Part shown: piece after piece, positions 34,393-42,579 of the stretch | Numbering within the stretch: position 1 is the stretch's first letter | How the letters are laid out: each line of letters begins with the position of its first letter | NCBI GenBank assembly: GCA_017936375.1 | Contig: JAGBFR010000059.1 | Span: forward strand, 1-64,000 | Reading direction: 5' to 3' | Source: Clostridia bacterium | Lineage (GTDB): Bacteria; Bacillota; Clostridia; Christensenellales; Aristaeellaceae | DNA length: 64,000 bases | The notes under the pieces: generated by a model | Seen by the model: the letters and a program-made list of their open reading frames with translations, nothing else | The model's database searches: none | Told to the model about the DNA's origin: nothing | Made by a program: the position numbers and the translations under genes

Positions 34393-35671
34393 CAGAAAAC
34401 TCCTTTTCCCCGCGCAGCAGCGTGCGCATTTCACCGATCAGATACAGCGAGCCGCAGACGAGCACCTGCCCGTCCGGCCCGGCGAGGGATCGCGCCTGCG
34501 CCAGCGCATCGGCAGGACGATCCTGCGCATAAGCGCGCAGGCCGAGGGACGCAAACACGCCGGCCAGCTTCCCGGCAGCCATGGCGCGCGGATTGGGCGG
34601 CGCGGTGCAGACCACGCAGCGCACGCGCGGGGCAAGGCGCTCGCACATCTTCTGCGTCTCCTTGTCCTCGAGCATGCCGGTGACCAGCACGGTGCGCTCC
34701 TTGGGCAGCCATGCGTCGCAGTAGGCGCACAGCGCGCGCACGCCGGGGTCGTTATGCGCGCCGTCCAAAAGCACGTGGCCAAAGCGCTCCAGCCGCCCGG
34801 GCCAGCGCACGGCCTCCATGCCCCTGCGCACGGCCTCCAGCGGAATCTGAGCGCCCTGCGCACGCAGCGCGGAAAGCGCGCCCAGCGCCGCGCAGGCATT
34901 CTCCGCCTGATGCCGCCCGCGAAGGGCGACGCGGAGCGATTTGATCGTCTGCTCGTGCAGGCGCACGTCGAAGGTCACGCCGTCCGCCGTCTCGGCGACA
35001 TTCTGCGCGTCGGGGTCGTAGACGGTGCAGTCCTTGCCTTTTGCCGCGGCCATGAGCACATCCAGCGCCTCATGCCGCTGCGGGCCGAGCGCCACGGGCA
35101 CGCGGCGTTTCATGATCCCCGCCTTTTCCAGCGCGATCTCCCCGATCGTGGAGCCGAGGTACTCCATGTGATCCATGCCGACCTCGGTGATCACGCAGAC
35201 CTTGGGGGTGATGATATTTGTTGGGTCCAGCCGCCCGCCGAGGCCCACCTCGATGATGGCGAAGTCGACCTTCTCCTGCGCAAACGCGCAAAACGCCAGC
35301 GCCGTGCCCAATTCAAACTCGGTGACAGCGATCCCCTCGTCCATCAGGGCCTGCACGGCGGGCCACACGCGCTCCACCAGCGCGGCGAGCGCGTCGCCTG
35401 AAACGGGCGCGCCGTTTATGCGGATGCGCTCGTTATAGACCTCGATATAGGGCGATGTGTACATGCCCGTCTTATAGCCCGCCTCGCGCAGGCAGCGCTC
35501 GATCATCGCGCAGCAGGAGCCCTTGCCGTTCGTGCCGGCGACATGGATCATCGAAAGGCGCTCCTGCGGATTGCCCAGCCTGTCCATCAGGGCGCGCATA
35601 TTCAGAAGGCCGTTCTTCTTCCCCGTGGGGTATACGCTGTGGATTTTTGCGATGGCTTCCTGTTCGGTCAT
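34382..35671 (-). CDS. folC: Dihydrofolate/folylpolyglutamate synthase
   Basis: 429 residues. It has the Mur-ligase-type P-loop MIHVAGTNGKGSCCAMIER, YTSPYIEVYNERIRING, EVGLGGRLDPTNII, EVGMDHMEYLGSTIGEIALEKAGIMK and the glutamate ligase domain with GRHQAENACAALGAL and LLDGAHNDPGVRAL. The enzyme adds glutamate to folates in the cytoplasm. It lies 72 bp downstream of valS, past a hairpin, and overlaps rsmH, so valS, folC, rsmH may be partly co-transcribed, as is common for valS-folC in Firmicutes. Confidence 0.95.
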   Translation of the reverse strand: MTEQEAIAKIHSVYPTGKKNGLLNMRALMDRLGNPQERLSMIHVAGTNGKGSCCAMIERCLREAGYKTGMYTSPYIEVYNERIRINGAPVSGDALAALVERVWPAVQALMDEGIAVTEFELGTALAFCAFAQEKVDFAIIEVGLGGRLDPTNIITPKVCVITEVGMDHMEYLGSTIGEIALEKAGIMKRRVPVALGPQRHEALDVLMAAAKGKDCTVYDPDAQNVAETADGVTFDVRLHEQTIKSLRVALRGRHQAENACAALGALSALRAQGAQIPLEAVRRGMEAVRWPGRLERFGHVLLDGAHNDPGVRALCAYCDAWLPKERTVLVTGMLEDKETQKMCERLAPRVRCVVCTAPPNPRAMAAGKLAGVFASLGLRAYAQDRPADALAQARSLAGPDGQVLVCGSLYLIGEMRTLLRGEKEFSDVI

Positions 35672-35707
35672 GGAATCGCCTCACTTTCTCCGTAAAACAC
35701 ACTCAAA

Positions 35708-35734
35708 GGGGCTGTCAGATATCCCGACAGCCCC
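35708..35734 (-). terminator. Hairpin after valS
   Basis: A perfect 9-bp stem (GGGGCTGTC / GACAGCCCC) lies just past the valS stop. The following T content on the minus strand is weak, so it may only partly terminate before folC. Confidence 0.5.
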
Positions 35735-35743
35735 TCTATTTTA

Positions 35744-38452
35744 TCACATATTCTTCAGATCATCAATGCGCGCGTTGAGCTTGGCGAGCTTGTCGCGGGA
35801 GACCTCCAGCTTCGCCTTCTCCTGCTCGACGAGCTGAGCCGGCGCCTTGGCGAGGAAGCCCTGATTGGAAAGCTTGCCCTCGGCACGCTGAATGTCGCGC
35901 GCCACGCTCTCGGCCTCCTTGGTCAGGCGGGCGATCTCCTTGTCCAGATCGACCAGATCGCCCAGCGGGATAAAGAGCTCGGCCGCCTCGGACACGGCGG
36001 AAACCACCTTGCCCTGCGCATTCTCCTGCGCGGCGAGCAGCTGCATCTCGCTCACCCACGCCAGACGCTTGAGGTATTCCTCCGCGCCGGCCATGGCCTT
36101 CTCCCAGCCGTCCTTCGGGCGGACGATCAGGTGCGCACGCTTGCCCACGGCCACGTTCATCTCCGCGCGCAGGTTGCGCACGGCGCGGATGACATCCATC
36201 GTGCCCTCCATCTCACGCGCAGCCTCGGGGAAGACATACGCCGCCTCGCACTCCGGCCAGCTGGCGAGCATGATCGTGCCCTCCGTGCCCGGGATGTAGC
36301 GATAGACCGCATCGGTGATGAACGGCATGAACGGATGGAGCATCTTGAGCAGGGCGATGAGCACGTAGCGCAGCACGGCGCAGGTCGCCTTGCGGGCGTC
36401 CTGATCCTCGCCGTTCAGGGTGACCTTCGCCAGCTCGATATACCAGTCGCAGAACTCGCTCCACGCGAAGTCATAGATCTTCTGTGCGGCGAGGCCGAGG
36501 TCGTACTCCTCAAAGTGCGCGGTGACCTCGCGGATCGTCTCGTCCAGACGGGTGAGGATCCACTTGTCCGCGGCGGAGAAGGTCTTGCCCTCCATCGCCT
36601 CGGCGGTCTCGCCCAGATTCATGAGCACAAAGCGGCTCGCATTCCAGATCTTATTGGCAAAGTTGCGGGCAGACTCCACCTTGTCCGTGGAGAAGCGCAT
36701 GTCGTTGCCCGGGGAGACGCCCATGGACAGCGAGAAGCGCAGCGCGTCCGCGCCGTACTGGTCGATGACCTCCAGCGGGTCGACGCCGTTGCCCAGGGAC
36801 TTACTCATCTTGCGGCCCAGCGCGTCGCGCACGAGGCCGTGGATGAGCACGGTGTGGAACGGGGTCTCCTCCATGTCCGCAAGGCCCATGGTGATCATGC
36901 GGGACACCCAGAAGGTGATGATGTCATAGCCGGTGACCAGCACGTCCGTCGGGTAGAAGTACTTGAGGTCCTCGGTGTTATCCGGCCAGCCGAGCGTGGA
37001 GAACGGCCAGAGCGCAGAAGAGAACCACGTATCCAGCACATCCTCGTCCTGATGGATGTTCTTGGACGCGCACTTGGTGCACTGGCACGGATCCTCGCGC
37101 AGGACCATCATCTCGCCGCAGTCGTCGCAGTACCACACCGGGATGCGGTGGCCCCACCAGAGCTGGCGGGAGATGCACCAGTCGCGGATGTTTTCCATCC
37201 AGTTCATGTAGTTCTTGGTGAAGCGCTCCGGCACGAACTGGGTCCTGCCGTCCTTGACCGCGGCGATCGCCGGGTCGGTCACGGGCTTCATCTCGATGAA
37301 CCACTGCTTGGAGATCATCGGCTCAATGGCGGTCTTGGAGTGGCGGTAGCACACACCGACCTCATGCTTGAGCGGCTCCACTTCCTTGAGCAGGCCCAGC
37401 TCGGTCATGTCGGCGACGATGGCCTTGCGGGCGTCCTCGGTGGTCATGCCGGCGTACTTGCCGCAGTCGAGCACCTCGGGCTCATTCTTGCCGCCCTTGC
37501 CGGAGGCGATGAGCTCCTCATAGGCCGCCTTGTCCTCGCTGCCTGTCATGTGGCCGTCGTAGGTGAACACGCGCACCAGCGGCAGGTCGTGGCGCTGGCC
37601 GACCTCGTAGTCGTTCGGGTCGTGGGCCGGGGTGATCTTGACCACGCCGGTGCCCTTCTCCATATCGGCATGCTCGTCGCAGACGATCGGGATCTCCTTG
37701 TTGATCAGCGGGAGCACGACGTGGCAGCCGTGCAGATGCTGATAGCGCGGATCCTCCGGGTTGATGGCCACGGCGGTATCGCCGAGCATCGTCTCCGGGC
37801 GGGTGGTGGCCAGCTCGAGGTATTCGCCCGTCTCCTTGACCGGATAGAGCAGATGCCAGAAGCTGCCGTCCATCTCCTTGTGCTCGACCTCCGCGTCGGA
37901 GATCGCGCTCTGGCACATCGGGCACCAGTTCACCAGGCGGTTGCCGCGGTAGATGAGGCCCTTCTCATACAGGCGGCAGAAATTCTCGCGCACGGCGCGG
38001 GAGCAGCCCTCGTCCATGGTGAAGCGCTCGCGGCTCCAGTCGCAGGAGACGCCCATGCGGCGCTGCTGGTGGACGATGCGTCCGCCGTAGTCCTTCTTCC
38101 ACTGCCAGGCGCGCTCGAGGAAACGCTCGCGGCCCAGGCTCTTCTTCGTCAGGCCTTCCTTCGCCATAGCCTCGACGATCTTGACCTCGGTGGCGATGGC
38201 AGCATGGTCGGTGCCCGGCAGCCAGAGGGTCGGGTCGCCCTTCATGCGGTGATAGCGGATGAGGCCGTCCTGCTGGGTGCAGTCCATCGCATGGCCCATG
38301 TGCAGCTGGCCGGTGATATTGGGCGGCGGCATCACGATGGTGAAGGGCTTCTTGCCCTCCACGCGCTTGGCGATGAACGCGCCGGACTCCTCCCACTCGC
38401 GGTAGAGGTCAGCCTCAATCGCTTGAGGATTGTACACTTTTTCCATTTCCAT
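35744..38452 (-). CDS. valS: Valyl-tRNA synthetase
   Basis: 902 residues from the ATG that leaves nine bases after AAGGAG; an ATG three codons earlier touches the ribosome binding site and the long open frame further upstream antisenses the small membrane gene. HIGH motif in MPPPNITGQLHMGHAMD, KMSKS in LGRKMSKSLGNGVDP, the CP1 editing domain (LELATTRPETMLGDTAVAI) and a C-terminal coiled-coil arm (DLDKEIARLTKEAESVARDI onward) are all present. It charges tRNA-Val. The transcript starts at a valine T-box upstream, and a 55-codon membrane-protein gene lies between the T-box and valS. Confidence 0.96.
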   Translation of the reverse strand: MEMEKVYNPQAIEADLYREWEESGAFIAKRVEGKKPFTIVMPPPNITGQLHMGHAMDCTQQDGLIRYHRMKGDPTLWLPGTDHAAIATEVKIVEAMAKEGLTKKSLGRERFLERAWQWKKDYGGRIVHQQRRMGVSCDWSRERFTMDEGCSRAVRENFCRLYEKGLIYRGNRLVNWCPMCQSAISDAEVEHKEMDGSFWHLLYPVKETGEYLELATTRPETMLGDTAVAINPEDPRYQHLHGCHVVLPLINKEIPIVCDEHADMEKGTGVVKITPAHDPNDYEVGQRHDLPLVRVFTYDGHMTGSEDKAAYEELIASGKGGKNEPEVLDCGKYAGMTTEDARKAIVADMTELGLLKEVEPLKHEVGVCYRHSKTAIEPMISKQWFIEMKPVTDPAIAAVKDGRTQFVPERFTKNYMNWMENIRDWCISRQLWWGHRIPVWYCDDCGEMMVLREDPCQCTKCASKNIHQDEDVLDTWFSSALWPFSTLGWPDNTEDLKYFYPTDVLVTGYDIITFWVSRMITMGLADMEETPFHTVLIHGLVRDALGRKMSKSLGNGVDPLEVIDQYGADALRFSLSMGVSPGNDMRFSTDKVESARNFANKIWNASRFVLMNLGETAEAMEGKTFSAADKWILTRLDETIREVTAHFEEYDLGLAAQKIYDFAWSEFCDWYIELAKVTLNGEDQDARKATCAVLRYVLIALLKMLHPFMPFITDAVYRYIPGTEGTIMLASWPECEAAYVFPEAAREMEGTMDVIRAVRNLRAEMNVAVGKRAHLIVRPKDGWEKAMAGAEEYLKRLAWVSEMQLLAAQENAQGKVVSAVSEAAELFIPLGDLVDLDKEIARLTKEAESVARDIQRAEGKLSNQGFLAKAPAQLVEQEKAKLEVSRDKLAKLNARIDDLKNM

Positions 38453-38501
38453 TGTTTGCATCTCCTTTATCGATAAAACGGTGTATGGACGAATTGGGTC
38501 A

Positions 38502-38669
38502 TCAGGGAACGAAGACGAGGATCGCGCCGACGAACGCCAGCATAACGCCCAGAACCCGCACCTGGTTGGCGTTCTCCTTCTTGCTGCACAGGTTCTCCCC
38601 AAAGAACGCAACAAACGCTCCGGCCAGCAGTACGCTCAGACCCGGAATCATCTCGGTGGTCAGATTCAT
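38502..38669 (-). CDS. Small two-span membrane protein under the Val T-box
   Basis: 55 residues from an ATG preceded by GAGGGTGAGGG. Two hydrophobic segments (MIPGLSVLLAGAFVAFFG and LGVMLAFVGAILVFV) flank a short charged loop ENLCSKKENANQV. It lies directly after the T-box terminator and 49 bp before valS, so its expression should rise when tRNA-Val is uncharged. I do not recognise the family. It could be a small regulatory or transport-associated protein, or simply use the same leader by chance. The clean ribosome binding site and hydrophobic pattern support a real gene. Confidence 0.6.
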   Translation of the reverse strand: MNLTTEMIPGLSVLLAGAFVAFFGENLCSKKENANQVRVLGVMLAFVGAILVFVP

Positions 38670-38697
38670 TCCCTCACCCTCTTTCTCTACACAAACA

Positions 38698-38959
38698 AAA
38701 AAACAAGCGCTCACGTCCCAAAGGACGCAAGAGCGCTTGCGTGGTACCACCTTCATTTACGCCCGCACGGACAAGACCGCAGGCGGACGCCTCTTGGCGC
38801 TGTATCGGGCGCACCCGTGCAGGCTATGGCCGCAGCCATCACCCGCCCCCTCCAAAGCGACATTCCGCGCGCATCCTTCCCGGGCGGCCTTTCAGCCCAT
38901 GGGCCTGCCCTCTCTGACGGCGACGAGCGCGTACTCCTCTTTTTCATCAGGCGATATAT
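38698..38959 (-). promoter_or_regulatory. T-box riboswitch, valine specific (GUC specifier)
   Basis: On the minus strand the leader shows the stem I start AAGAGGAGTACGCG, a GA-rich AGAGAGGG element, a specifier-loop region GGAAT-GTC-GCTT with the triplet GUC at 38861-38859, the T-box element AAGGTGGTACCACG (38751-38738), and a terminator stem CAAGCGCTC / GAGCGCTTG (38739-38704) followed by seven T. GUC is a valine codon and valS is downstream, so the assignment is self-consistent. Uncharged tRNA-Val should allow readthrough. The T-box element is slightly divergent from the usual GGTGGNACCGCG. Confidence 0.92.
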
Positions 38960-38965
38960 GAAATG

Positions 38966-38994
38966 ATTATACCCCGAGTTTTCCCCGTTGTCAA
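38966..38994 (-). promoter_or_regulatory. Consensus sigma-A promoter of the Val T-box transcript
   Basis: The minus strand has TTGACA at 38994-38989, a 17-bp spacer and TATAAT at 38971-38966, both perfect. The -35 overlaps the stop codon of the upstream glycosyltransferase gene. Confidence 0.92.
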
Positions 38995-39866
38995 CAGGAT
39001 TTTTCCCCGCCGGTCGCCGCCGCGCCGAGCCATCTCGCCTCAAGCGCTTCATACAGCGCGCTGCCGGTTTTGACCTTACGGCAGAAGAGGCAGCCGGATT
39101 CACCCACGCGCGCAAGGTCATGTTCGTCAAGCAGCGCGGGCGTGCCCCTGTGCGGCTCATCCCAGATGGAGAAGCGCAGCTCATTGCCCGTAATCTTCCC
39201 CTCCCACGGCGTGCCGGCAAAGGCATTCTGGAAGAAGAACTCCTCGGGGATGTAGGTGAACGTCAATCTGCGCAGGAGCTTCACATTCTGCGGGGCGGTC
39301 AGCGCATGCTCCGCCGCGGCGCGCGGCATGGAGAGCCAGACGAGCCCCTTGTACGGCACGCTCAGCTTCCTGCGGATATGCAGCATCTCCTGCCAGCGGT
39401 CAATGCGGCCGACGATGTTCTGCCCGCGCTCGCTCATGTCGCGGTAATTGACCCAGTGCATGAAGTGGAAATGCTCGTAGCGATGCGCGAGCTCCGGGTA
39501 ATCCGCCGTGCGGATCATCTGCATGTGGATGCGGTCGTCCCCGTCAAAGAAGCGCTCAAACTCGTCGGCGCTCACGCAGGGAAAATCCTGCGCGGAGATG
39601 AGGTGCAGATGCGTGACCCGCTCATCGCTGAGCGCCATGCGGCACAGATCGCAGAGCGCGTGCAGGTGGTGCACGCTGCCCCAGTTGACCTTGTAGCGGC
39701 GGATGGCGCGGACATTGTCCATCGCTTCAAGCTGCGCGGTCTGCTCATCCGTGACGGCGCACTTGGCGTCCACATGGACAAAGCACAGCGCGCGCTTTGC
39801 CAGCGCGGCGAGCGCGCGGCGCAGGCCCTCATAGTCCTGATAGGCGGTGATGATCATGGCATGCAT
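38991..39866 (-). CDS. GT14-type (core-2/I-branching) beta-N-acetylglucosaminyltransferase-like protein
   Basis: 291 residues from the ATG of MHAMIITAYQDYEGLRRALAAL, with GGAGG upstream. It resembles the Branch/PF02485 glycosyltransferases: LCFVHVDAKCAV, a NWGSVHHLHALCDLCRMAL block, HLHLISAQDFPC (the SGQDYP-like acidic motif) and the later YIPEEFFFQNAFAGTPW. Bacterial members transfer GlcNAc or xylose to cell-surface glycans. No other polysaccharide genes are adjacent, so the acceptor is unknown. There is no signal peptide or membrane span. Its stop codon lies in the -35 of the T-box promoter. Confidence 0.82.
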   Translation of the reverse strand: MHAMIITAYQDYEGLRRALAALAKRALCFVHVDAKCAVTDEQTAQLEAMDNVRAIRRYKVNWGSVHHLHALCDLCRMALSDERVTHLHLISAQDFPCVSADEFERFFDGDDRIHMQMIRTADYPELAHRYEHFHFMHWVNYRDMSERGQNIVGRIDRWQEMLHIRRKLSVPYKGLVWLSMPRAAAEHALTAPQNVKLLRRLTFTYIPEEFFFQNAFAGTPWEGKITGNELRFSIWDEPHRGTPALLDEHDLARVGESGCLFCRKVKTGSALYEALEARWLGAAATGGEKSC

Positions 39867-39915
39867 GGCGATGGCCTCCTTAATCAGCACAGCGTAATCC
39901 TTGGTGAACAGCGGT

Positions 39916-39986
39916 TCCGCCTGCGGGCGGGGACCTCATCCGTCACGGCTGTCGCCGTGCCACCTTCCCCATTGGGGAAGGCTTTA
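39916..39986 (+). repeat. Single copy of palindromic repeat family A
   Basis: GCCTGCGGGCGGGGACCTCATCC, hairpin CACGGCTGTCGCCGTG, then CACCTTCCCC / GGGGAAGG. It sits just past the hslU stop; its hairpin with flanking T may end minus-strand transcription, but the T-run is on the other side. Confidence 0.8.
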
Positions 39987-39995
39987 TTCTCCTGT

Positions 39996-41351
39996 TTACA
40001 GAATATACCTCTTCATGTCCACGCGCTTGGCGTCGCCGCCCAAATGCTCGCGGACGTAGTCGCCGTTGATGACGACGGTCACGTCGGGCATGTCGCCGCC
40101 GGCGTTGAAGGAGATGTCCTCGAGCATCTGCTCAAAGAGCGTGTGCAGCCTGCGCGCGCCGATGTCCTCCTTGGTCTCGTTGGCCAGCTGCGCAGCCTCG
40201 GCCAGCGCGTCGAGCGCGCTTTCCTCAAACTTCAAATGCACGTGATCGACGGAGAGCAGCGCCTCGTACTGGCGGGTGAGCGCATTGTCCGTCTTGGAGA
40301 GGATGAGCTTGAAGTCGTCCTTCGTCAGGGGCTTCAGATTCACGCGCACGGGGAAGCGGCCCTGCAGCTCGGGGATCAGATCGGTCACCTTCGCCACATG
40401 GAACGCGCCGGCGGCGATGAAGAGCATGAAATCCGTCTTCACCACGCCGTACTTGGTATTGACCGTGCTGCCCTCGACGATGGGCAGGATATCGCGCTGC
40501 ACGCCCTCGCGGGAGACGTCCGGGCCATTGTGCGCGCGGCCTGCGACCTTGTCGATCTCGTCGATGAAGACGATGCCGTCCTGCTCGGCGCGGCGGAGCG
40601 CCTCCTCGGTGACGGCGTCCATGTCGATGAGCTTGTCCTCCTCCTCGGAAAGGAGCAGGCGGCGCGCATCGCAGACCTTCATGCGGCGCTTCTTGGTCTT
40701 CTTCGGCATCATATCGCCCATCATCGAGCCGATATTGACCGCCTGACCGTTGATCTCCACGTCCTTGGGCGCGTCCTCCACCTCGACCTCGATCTCCAGC
40801 TCCTCCAGTTCGCCCCGGCGCAGCTGGCCGCGCAGCTCCTCGCTGCGCTGGGCGACGCGGATGCGCTCGCTCTCGGGCAGCTCAGGCTGCTTCGGCTTGT
40901 TGCCCAGCAGGACGTCGATGGGGTTGACCGGCTTGCGGTCAGGATGGAGAATGAGGTCGATGATGCGCTCGTCCGCCATGACGGCAGCGCGGGCCTTGAC
41001 CTTTTCGCGCGCCTGCTTCCTGCAGATGCGCACGCTGGCCTCGACGAGATCGCGGATGATGGACTCCACGTCGCGGCCGACATAGCCGACCTCGGTGAAC
41101 TTGGTCGCCTCGACCTTGACAAAAGGCGCGTCCACCAGCTTCGCCAGACGGCGGGCGATCTCGGTCTTGCCCACGCCCGTGGGGCCGACCATCAGGATAT
41201 TCTTGGGGACGATCTCCTCGCGGATCTCCTCCGGGAGCTGGGCGCGGCGGTAGCGATTGCGCAGGGCAACGGCGACGGCGCGCTTGGCCTCGTCCTGGCC
41301 GATGATGTATCGATCGAGCTCGCGCACGATCTGCTTGGGGGTCAGTTCCAT
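39996..41351 (-). CDS. hslU: HslU (ClpY) ATPase of the HslUV protease
   Basis: 451 residues from an ATG with GAGGTG six bases upstream (a GTG three codons earlier is possible). AAA+ unfoldase: Walker A MVGPTGVGKTEIARR (P-loop at about 56-63), TKFTEVGYVGRDVESIIRDLV, Walker B GIVFIDEIDKVAG, sensor region LIPELQGRFPVRV and the terminal KRYIL-type tail that docks in HslV. The inserted I-domain between 110 and 225 is of usual size. It pairs with hslV upstream, but the two are separated by an unusual 350-bp interval filled by a 42-bp minisatellite. Confidence 0.96.
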   Translation of the reverse strand: MELTPKQIVRELDRYIIGQDEAKRAVAVALRNRYRRAQLPEEIREEIVPKNILMVGPTGVGKTEIARRLAKLVDAPFVKVEATKFTEVGYVGRDVESIIRDLVEASVRICRKQAREKVKARAAVMADERIIDLILHPDRKPVNPIDVLLGNKPKQPELPESERIRVAQRSEELRGQLRRGELEELEIEVEVEDAPKDVEINGQAVNIGSMMGDMMPKKTKKRRMKVCDARRLLLSEEEDKLIDMDAVTEEALRRAEQDGIVFIDEIDKVAGRAHNGPDVSREGVQRDILPIVEGSTVNTKYGVVKTDFMLFIAAGAFHVAKVTDLIPELQGRFPVRVNLKPLTKDDFKLILSKTDNALTRQYEALLSVDHVHLKFEESALDALAEAAQLANETKEDIGARRLHTLFEQMLEDISFNAGGDMPDVTVVINGDYVREHLGGDAKRVDMKRYIL

Positions 41352-41400
41352 AGGATCCACCTCAAATTCACTTAGTACAGCGCGAAGCGAAGAAGGGAGT

Positions 41401-41421
41401 CTGAGGGATGAAATCCCTCAG
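41401..41421. other. Small perfect hairpin beside the hslU leader
   Basis: CTGAGGGA-TGAAA-TCCCTCAG forms an 8-bp stem between the minisatellite and the hslU start codon. Confidence 0.5.
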
Positions 41422-41448
41422 GCAGGCGCGGGCAGCCGCCCGCAATCC

Positions 41449-41700
41449 GGCCGCAGCGGAGCCGAAGGCGACCAGCGCGGCCCAAAGCCCGGCCGCAGCG
41501 GAGCCGACGGCGACCAGCGCGGCCCAAAGCCCGGCCGCAGCGGAGCCGAAGGCGACCAGCGCGGCCCAAAGCCCAGCCGCAGCGGAGCCGAAGGCGACCG
41601 GCGCGGCCCAAAGCCCGGCCGCAGCGGAGCCGAAGGCGACCGGCGCGGCCTACAGCCCGGCCGCAGCGGAGCCGAAGGCGACCGGCGCGGCCTCTCCCCC
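41449..41700. repeat. 42-bp minisatellite (six units) between hslV and hslU
   Basis: The unit begins GGCCGCAGCGGAGCCGAAGG and recurs at 41449, 41491, 41533, 41575, 41617 and 41659, exactly 42 bp apart, with only a few substitutions (GAAGG/GACGG, CCAGC/CCGGC, CCAAA/CTACA). Since 42 is a multiple of three, several frames stay open; on the plus strand one encodes a 14-residue repeat SPAAAEPKATSAAQ. No ribosome binding site supports translation, so I treat it as a non-coding tandem repeat inside the hslVU transcript. Confidence 0.93.
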
Positions 41701-41702
41701 GC

Positions 41703-42236
41703 TTACACCTCTTCCACAATCACGTTATGATTGGTAAACACGCAGATATCCGCCGCGACATGCAGCGCCTTCTCGGCGATGTCCCTTGCGGGCAGATCGG
41801 TATTCTGCATGAGCGCGCGCGCCGCGGCCAGCGCATAATTGCCGCCGGAGCCGACGGCTGCGATGCCGTCGTCCGGGACGATGACCTCGCCCGTGCCGGA
41901 GAGGATCATCAGCTGATCGCCGCCGGCGACGATGAGCATCGCCTCCAGCTTGCGCATCGCCTTGTCCGCGCGCCAGTCCTGCGCAAGCTCCACCGCCGCG
42001 CGCTCGAGATTGCCGGAATACTGCTCCAGCTTCGCCTCAAAGCGCTCGCAGAGGGCGAACGCATCCGCCACGGAGCCGGCAAAGCCCGTGACGACCCTGC
42101 CGCCGTAGATGCGGCGCACCTTCTGCGCGGCGGACTTAAAGATGGTGGACTCGCCCATCGTCACCTGCCCGTCGCCTGCGACGGCGATCTTTCCGTCACG
42201 CATGACGGCGCAGATGGTCGTTCCTTTTAATGCCAT
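41703..42236 (-). CDS. hslV: HslV (ClpQ) threonine peptidase of the HslUV protease
   Basis: 177 residues from the ATG with GGAGG five bases upstream. After a short MALKG leader the catalytic N-terminal Thr-Thr begins [23 protein letters not shown], as in Firmicute ClpQ enzymes. The proteasome beta fold continues with [21 protein letters not shown] and [15 protein letters not shown]. Together with HslU it forms the dodecameric protease of the cytoplasm. The usual Firmicute order xerC/codV-hslV-hslU-codY is not kept here; trmFO lies upstream and no codY is seen. Confidence 0.96.
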   Translation of the reverse strand: MALKGTTICAVMRDGKIAVAGDGQVTMGESTIFKSAAQKVRRIYGGRVVTGFAGSVADAFALCERFEAKLEQYSGNLERAAVELAQDWRADKAMRKLEAMLIVAGGDQLMILSGTGEVIVPDDGIAAVGSGGNYALAAARALMQNTDLPARDIAEKALHVAADICVFTNHNVIVEEV

Positions 42237-42313
42237 AGTTGCCTCCAATTCATCCGGTCACAGGCATATTCCGCAAAAGACCGAAGTCTGCGCATCGCAT
42301 AGCCTGTCTCCCG

Positions 42314-42480
42314 CGGGCTCCCTCAGTCGGCTCCGCCGACAGCTCCCTCCCGGAGGGAGCTTCGAATAAGCGCCGCTTATCCGGAACATTCTTTTTGATT
42401 GCTCAAACCGGCACAAGACGAACCTCCCTCCGGGAGGGAGGGGGACCAGCCGAAGGCTGGTGGAAGGAGCCTGCGGGCGC
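42314..42480. repeat. Inverted pair of palindromic repeat family B
   Basis: The left unit is GCTCCCTCAGTC, hairpin GGCTCCGCCG, CTCCCTCCCGGAGGGAGC; the right unit is reversed, from CCTCCCTCCGGGAGGGAGG through CAGCCGAAGGCTG to GGAGCCTGCGGGCGC. It fills half of the 343-bp gap between hslV and trmFO, which otherwise holds only the hslV promoter. Confidence 0.8.
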
Positions 42481-42534
42481 AGAAGACACACCCCCAAGCA
42501 AACATCGTCCTTATGCCAATATGCCGCTATATTG

Positions 42535-42562
42535 AGTATAACACAGCCTCATCCGATTGCAA
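42535..42562 (-). promoter_or_regulatory. Promoter of hslVU
   Basis: The minus strand has TTGCAA at 42562-42557, a 16-bp spacer and TATACT at 42540-42535. The transcript would carry the family B repeat pair in a long leader of nearly 300 nt before hslV. Confidence 0.6.
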
Positions 42563-42579
42563 GGCATTCCTTTTCCCGG

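Noticed and set aside
38453..38614. N-terminal extension of valS
   Set aside because: The extra codons are antisense-like sequence within the small membrane-protein gene; ValS homologues begin close to EKVYNPQAIEADLY.
41449..41700. CRISPR array
   Set aside because: The 42-bp units are head-to-tail with no unique spacers and there are no cas genes.
41408..41737. 109-codon plus-strand frame coding a repeated SPAAAEPKATSAAQ peptide
   Set aside because: It exists only because the 42-bp repeat length is divisible by three; other frames are open too, there is no ribosome binding site, and it is antisense to the hslVU transcript.
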